Shown piece after piece: positions 15,110 to 17,385 of a DNA stretch of 17,385 nucleotides. The stretch is taken from assembly GCA_040904945.1 (NCBI GenBank), contig JBBDSM010000168.1:1-17385 (forward strand), given 5' to 3'. Every line of letters begins with the position of its first letter. Position 1 is the stretch's first letter. The translations under genes and the position numbers were made by a program. The notes beneath the pieces were generated by a model. It was not told the origin of the DNA, did no database searches, and saw only the letters and a list, made by a program, of their open reading frames with translations. This DNA is from JAWLHJ01 sp040904945 (GTDB lineage Bacteria > Gemmatimonadota > Gemmatimonadetes > Longimicrobiales > Gaopeijiaceae).

Positions 15110-16237
15110 TCAGGACCGGTCAGGGGACGCGTCTTCGTCGGACGGGGTGTCGTCCGCCGAAACGTATCCTTCGGTAGCGAGAACGCGCCGCACGTAAGCC
15201 GCTCGATGCGCGTCGCTCTCCGTTTGGGGAAGATCACGGCCGGCGGCCTGCTCGAGGTGCGCCGGCTGTGTAAAGATCATCATCTTGTTGAGCGTATATA
15301 CACGGAGGCCTGGGAGTAGTTTCAGACTCACCCCGAGTCGTACGCCCGAGAGTAGGTTCATGAGCTCTTCGAACGGGAGCGACCGGGCATATCGCAGGAG
15401 CCCGTAGGCGCGCCAGATCTTGTCTTCGGTCACCCCCAGCGCATCACGCATGAGCACCTGGCGGGCGTGCATCTCGTACTGGATGACCTGGCGGACCACC
15501 TTGTCGAGATGGTCGACGAGGTCCTCCTCGGTCTTCCCGAGCGTGGTCTGGTTCGAGACCTGGAAGAAGTTCCCGACCACTTCCGAGCCTTCGCCGTACA
15601 GTCCGCGGAAGGTAAGTCCGACCTGGCCGAGCCCCTGGAGTACCTTGCCGATCTCCTTGGTGAGCACGAGTCCCGGCAGGTGCATGAACACCGACGCCCT
15701 GAGTCCCGTCCCCACGTTCGTCGGACAGCTGGTGAGAAAGCCGAACTCGGTGTGGTACGCGAACGGAAGCTCCCGTCCGAGCTCTTCGTCCAGGCGATCG
15801 ACGATGCGCCACGCCTCCTCGATACGGAGCCCCGATACGAGGCTCTGCACGCGCAGGTGGTCTTCTTCGTTCACCATCACGCTGAGCGGATCGGCGCCAG
15901 AAAGGTGCACCGCGGCGCCGCTCGCCGGGTCGCCGCCCTCCTCGCCCAACAGATCCTTCGAGACGAGCCGCCGCTCGAGCAGGATGCGCCGGGTCCGGAC
16001 GTTGGCTTCGGGCATCTCCATGAGGGTGCCCCCGCGCAGCGACTCGCATCGTCCAGCCGAGGCACGGAACTGCTCGAGCACCGCCTCGCGGTCGTTTACT
16101 CGAGCGCGCGGACCGAAGGCGTGACCCTGTAGGTTACGCGCAAGGCGTACTCTCGTGGACAGCACGATGTCGGCGTGATCGCCGCTCGCTTCGAGCCAGC
16201 TAAGGCCGTAGTCCGGAATGGAGGCGAACTCGTCCAT
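15110..16237 (-). CDS. mcsB: Protein arginine kinase McsB
   Basis: McsB transfers phosphate from ATP to arginine side chains, marking proteins for ClpC-ClpP. The 375-residue protein has the guanido-kinase core: IVLSTRVRLARNL (24-36), the catalytic loop VMVNEEDHLRVQ (120-131), FLTSCPTNVGTGLRASVFMH with conserved Cys171, and RGLYGEGSEVVGNFFQVSNQ (211-230). The length is normal for McsB. The RDXXRA motif that forms the allosteric phospho-arginine pocket in Geobacillus McsB reads SDAHRA (341-346) here, so the leading Arg is replaced by Ser. The ATG at 16237 abuts the end of an inverted-repeat element with only a weak GGGA upstream; the likely original ribosome binding site, GGAG at the end of mcsA, is now 165 bases further away. 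Confidence 0.96.
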   Translation of the reverse strand: MDEFASIPDYGLSWLEASGDHADIVLSTRVRLARNLQGHAFGPRARVNDREAVLEQFRASAGRCESLRGGTLMEMPEANVRTRRILLERRLVSKDLLGEEGGDPASGAAVHLSGADPLSVMVNEEDHLRVQSLVSGLRIEEAWRIVDRLDEELGRELPFAYHTEFGFLTSCPTNVGTGLRASVFMHLPGLVLTKEIGKVLQGLGQVGLTFRGLYGEGSEVVGNFFQVSNQTTLGKTEEDLVDHLDKVVRQVIQYEMHARQVLMRDALGVTEDKIWRAYGLLRYARSLPFEELMNLLSGVRLGVSLKLLPGLRVYTLNKMMIFTQPAHLEQAAGRDLPQTESDAHRAAYVRRVLATEGYVSADDTPSDEDASPDRS

Positions 16238-16262
16238 CTAGTGTCCCGCGTCAGAAGTTCGT
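16238..16262 (+). repeat. Terminal inverted repeat, mcsB side
   Basis: This is one arm of the perfect 25-base inverted repeat that bounds the element. Its outer base directly abuts the mcsB start codon. Confidence 0.9.
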
Positions 16263-16377
16263 TGAGCACCGAGAGTGCGGCGGCGCCACTGCGGCGAGGC
16301 GCGACGACGAGGCATAGCACCGCTACGTCGAGGAGGAGCAACGCTGCCGCAGTGGATGCAGCGGCGCTCGAATGCCG

Positions 16378-16402
16378 ACGAACTTCTGACGCGGGACACT
16401 AG
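16378..16402 (-). repeat. Terminal inverted repeat, mcsA side
   Basis: This is the second arm of the perfect 25-base inverted repeat. Its outer CTAG contains the mcsA stop codon (TAG on the minus strand). Confidence 0.9.
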
Positions 16403-16902
16403 GCGGGCTCCAGCGAGCGGATCTGGTCGCGCAGCTCCGCCGCGCGCTCGAAGTCTTCCGAGTCGATGGCCCGGTTCAACCGCCGGCGAAGCCCTTCCAG
16501 CCGCTTCTCCATCTCGGAGGCGGACGGGTCGGGCGGGAGGTACACCTTGCCGACGTGCTGCGTCCCACCGTGCACTCGGCGCAGCAGGCGGCGGAGGGAA
16601 GGCGAGAACGTCTCGTAGCAGTGCGGGCACCCGAGCCGGCCCGTGTCCCGGAACTGCTTGAACGTGAGGCCGCAGTAGGAGCAGGTGTCCCCGCCCGACT
16701 CGACCTCTTCGACCTGATCGTGGCCCATCTGCGCGAGAAAGTCGGTGAGCGGTACGCTGGCCGGCTCCGGGGTACTCTCGAGCCCCTTCTCCGCGGCGCA
16801 TCGCTCGCAGAGATGATGCGTCGACATCTCGTTGTTCACGATCTGGGTGAGGTGAACGACGGCATCCGTCGAGCCGCAGTTGTCACACACCATGTCCGAC
16901 AT
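16399..16902 (-). CDS. mcsA: McsA, zinc-finger/UVR activator of the McsB arginine kinase
   Basis: McsA binds and activates McsB in the known Firmicute system. This 167-residue protein has two paired zinc-finger modules, C6-C9 with C32-C35 and C74-C77 with C92-C95 (all CxxC), and a C-terminal UVR coiled-coil motif (about 134-165, DFERAAELRD at 150-159). This matches the McsA layout. I chose ATG at 16902 because GGAGG lies just upstream, at a short 4-base spacing. The ATG at 16893 would give MVCDNCG, closer to the Firmicute opening, but at a long spacing; a start at 17022 would add 40 residues overlapping the preceding gene. The gene stops in the outer CTAG of the inverted-repeat element. No ctsR is visible upstream, where Firmicutes usually carry it. 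Confidence 0.92.
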   Translation of the reverse strand: MSDMVCDNCGSTDAVVHLTQIVNNEMSTHHLCERCAAEKGLESTPEPASVPLTDFLAQMGHDQVEEVESGGDTCSYCGLTFKQFRDTGRLGCPHCYETFSPSLRRLLRRVHGGTQHVGKVYLPPDPSASEMEKRLEGLRRRLNRAIDSEDFERAAELRDQIRSLEPA

Positions 16903-16972
16903 CGAGCCTCCAGCGCTTCGAGCGCGCGTGACCACCGGACGTTTCCGGCAGTCGCAATCCCGTTCCCATCGG
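16903..16972 (-). other. lolD-mcsA gap with minor stem-loop
   Basis: The 70 bases between the ABC transporter stop and mcsA contain CCGGAAACGTCCGG at 16935-16948, able to form a 5-base-pair stem with a 4-base loop. I see no CtsR box, no CIRCE element and no convincing promoter here. Confidence 0.35.

Positions 16973-17385
<413 letters not shown>

Larger units (their letters stand above)
16238..16402. mobile_element. MITE-like 165-bp element with 25-bp perfect terminal inverted repeats
   Basis: The ends, 16238-16262 and 16378-16402, are perfect 25-base inverted repeats opening CTAGTGTCCCGCGTCAGAAG and continuing TTCGT. Inside, a CGAG and a 10-base CCACTGCGGC also face each other (left copy 16286-16295, right copy 16346-16355), so the whole unit is one imperfect long hairpin. 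It has no convincing ORF and sits exactly between mcsA and mcsB. CTAG, or the inner TA, at both ends could be the target duplication; because CTAG is palindromic, duplication and repeat cannot be separated. Removing one copy leaves the mcsA TAG stop directly followed by the mcsB ATG. I find no second copy in the window. It is probably a non-autonomous transposon derivative; a regulatory hairpin is the alternative. Confidence 0.8.

Noticed and set aside
16238..16801. Minus-strand open frame running from mcsA into the inverted-repeat element
   Set aside because: It is out of frame with mcsA, whose zinc-finger and UVR motifs are clear. The end inside the element is coincidental.
16903..16972. 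CtsR or CIRCE heat-shock operator upstream of mcsA
   Set aside because: I looked for the CtsR direct repeat and the long CIRCE inverted repeat and saw neither.

Overview
The window is a densely packed, GC-rich stretch in which every protein gene I can support lies on the minus strand. The gene set combines a lipopolysaccharide-type outer membrane (lpxC/fabZ, lpxD, lpxA, lpxB, lpxK, bamA, an OmpH/Skp chaperone and a LolD-like ATPase) with systems best known from Firmicutes (mcsA-mcsB-clpC protein-arginine phosphorylation and the bacillithiol gene bshC). That mixture, with an LpxC-FabZ fusion and high GC, points to Gemmatimonadota or a near relative. This is inference from gene content, not a search result.

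Reading in the direction of transcription, from high to low coordinates, the order is: lolD (5' end cut by the window), mcsA, a 165-bp terminal-inverted-repeat element, mcsB, clpC, bamA, ompH/skp, lpxD, lpxC-fabZ, lpxA, a Gfo/Idh/MocA oxidoreductase, a 44-codon single-membrane-span ORF, lpxB, a DUF374 acyltransferase, lpxK, rlmH and bshC. Several junctions are 4-base stop/start overlaps (clpC/bamA, lpxC-fabZ/lpxA, lpxB/acyltransferase, acyltransferase/lpxK, lpxK/rlmH). The largest untranslated gaps are about 160 bases, so much of the window could be one or a few long polycistronic units. No gene-free stretch exceeds 300 bases.

Functionally there are three blocks. The mcsA-mcsB-clpC block should mark proteins with phospho-arginine and pass them to a ClpC unfoldase that carries a ClpP-docking loop; no ctsR repressor is visible. 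The envelope block covers outer-membrane protein assembly (BamA, OmpH) and lipid A synthesis from UDP-GlcNAc acylation to 4'-phosphorylation and probably late acylation; lpxH/lpxI and waaA (kdtA) are absent here. The last block has a 23S rRNA methyltransferase (RlmH) and the last enzyme of bacillithiol synthesis (BshC).

The most noteworthy points are: (1) a 165-bp MITE-like inverted-repeat element inserted exactly between the mcsA stop and the mcsB start, which separates mcsB from its apparent original ribosome binding site; (2) a small membrane-protein ORF between the oxidoreductase gene and lpxB, supported by a ribosome binding site and codon use; (3) an lpxB whose family-like start appears to be CTG, overlapping that small ORF's stop; (4) a Gfo/Idh enzyme next to lpxA that may be a GnnA-type enzyme for diamino-sugar lipid A; and (5) a McsB that lacks the Arg of the RDXXRA allosteric motif.
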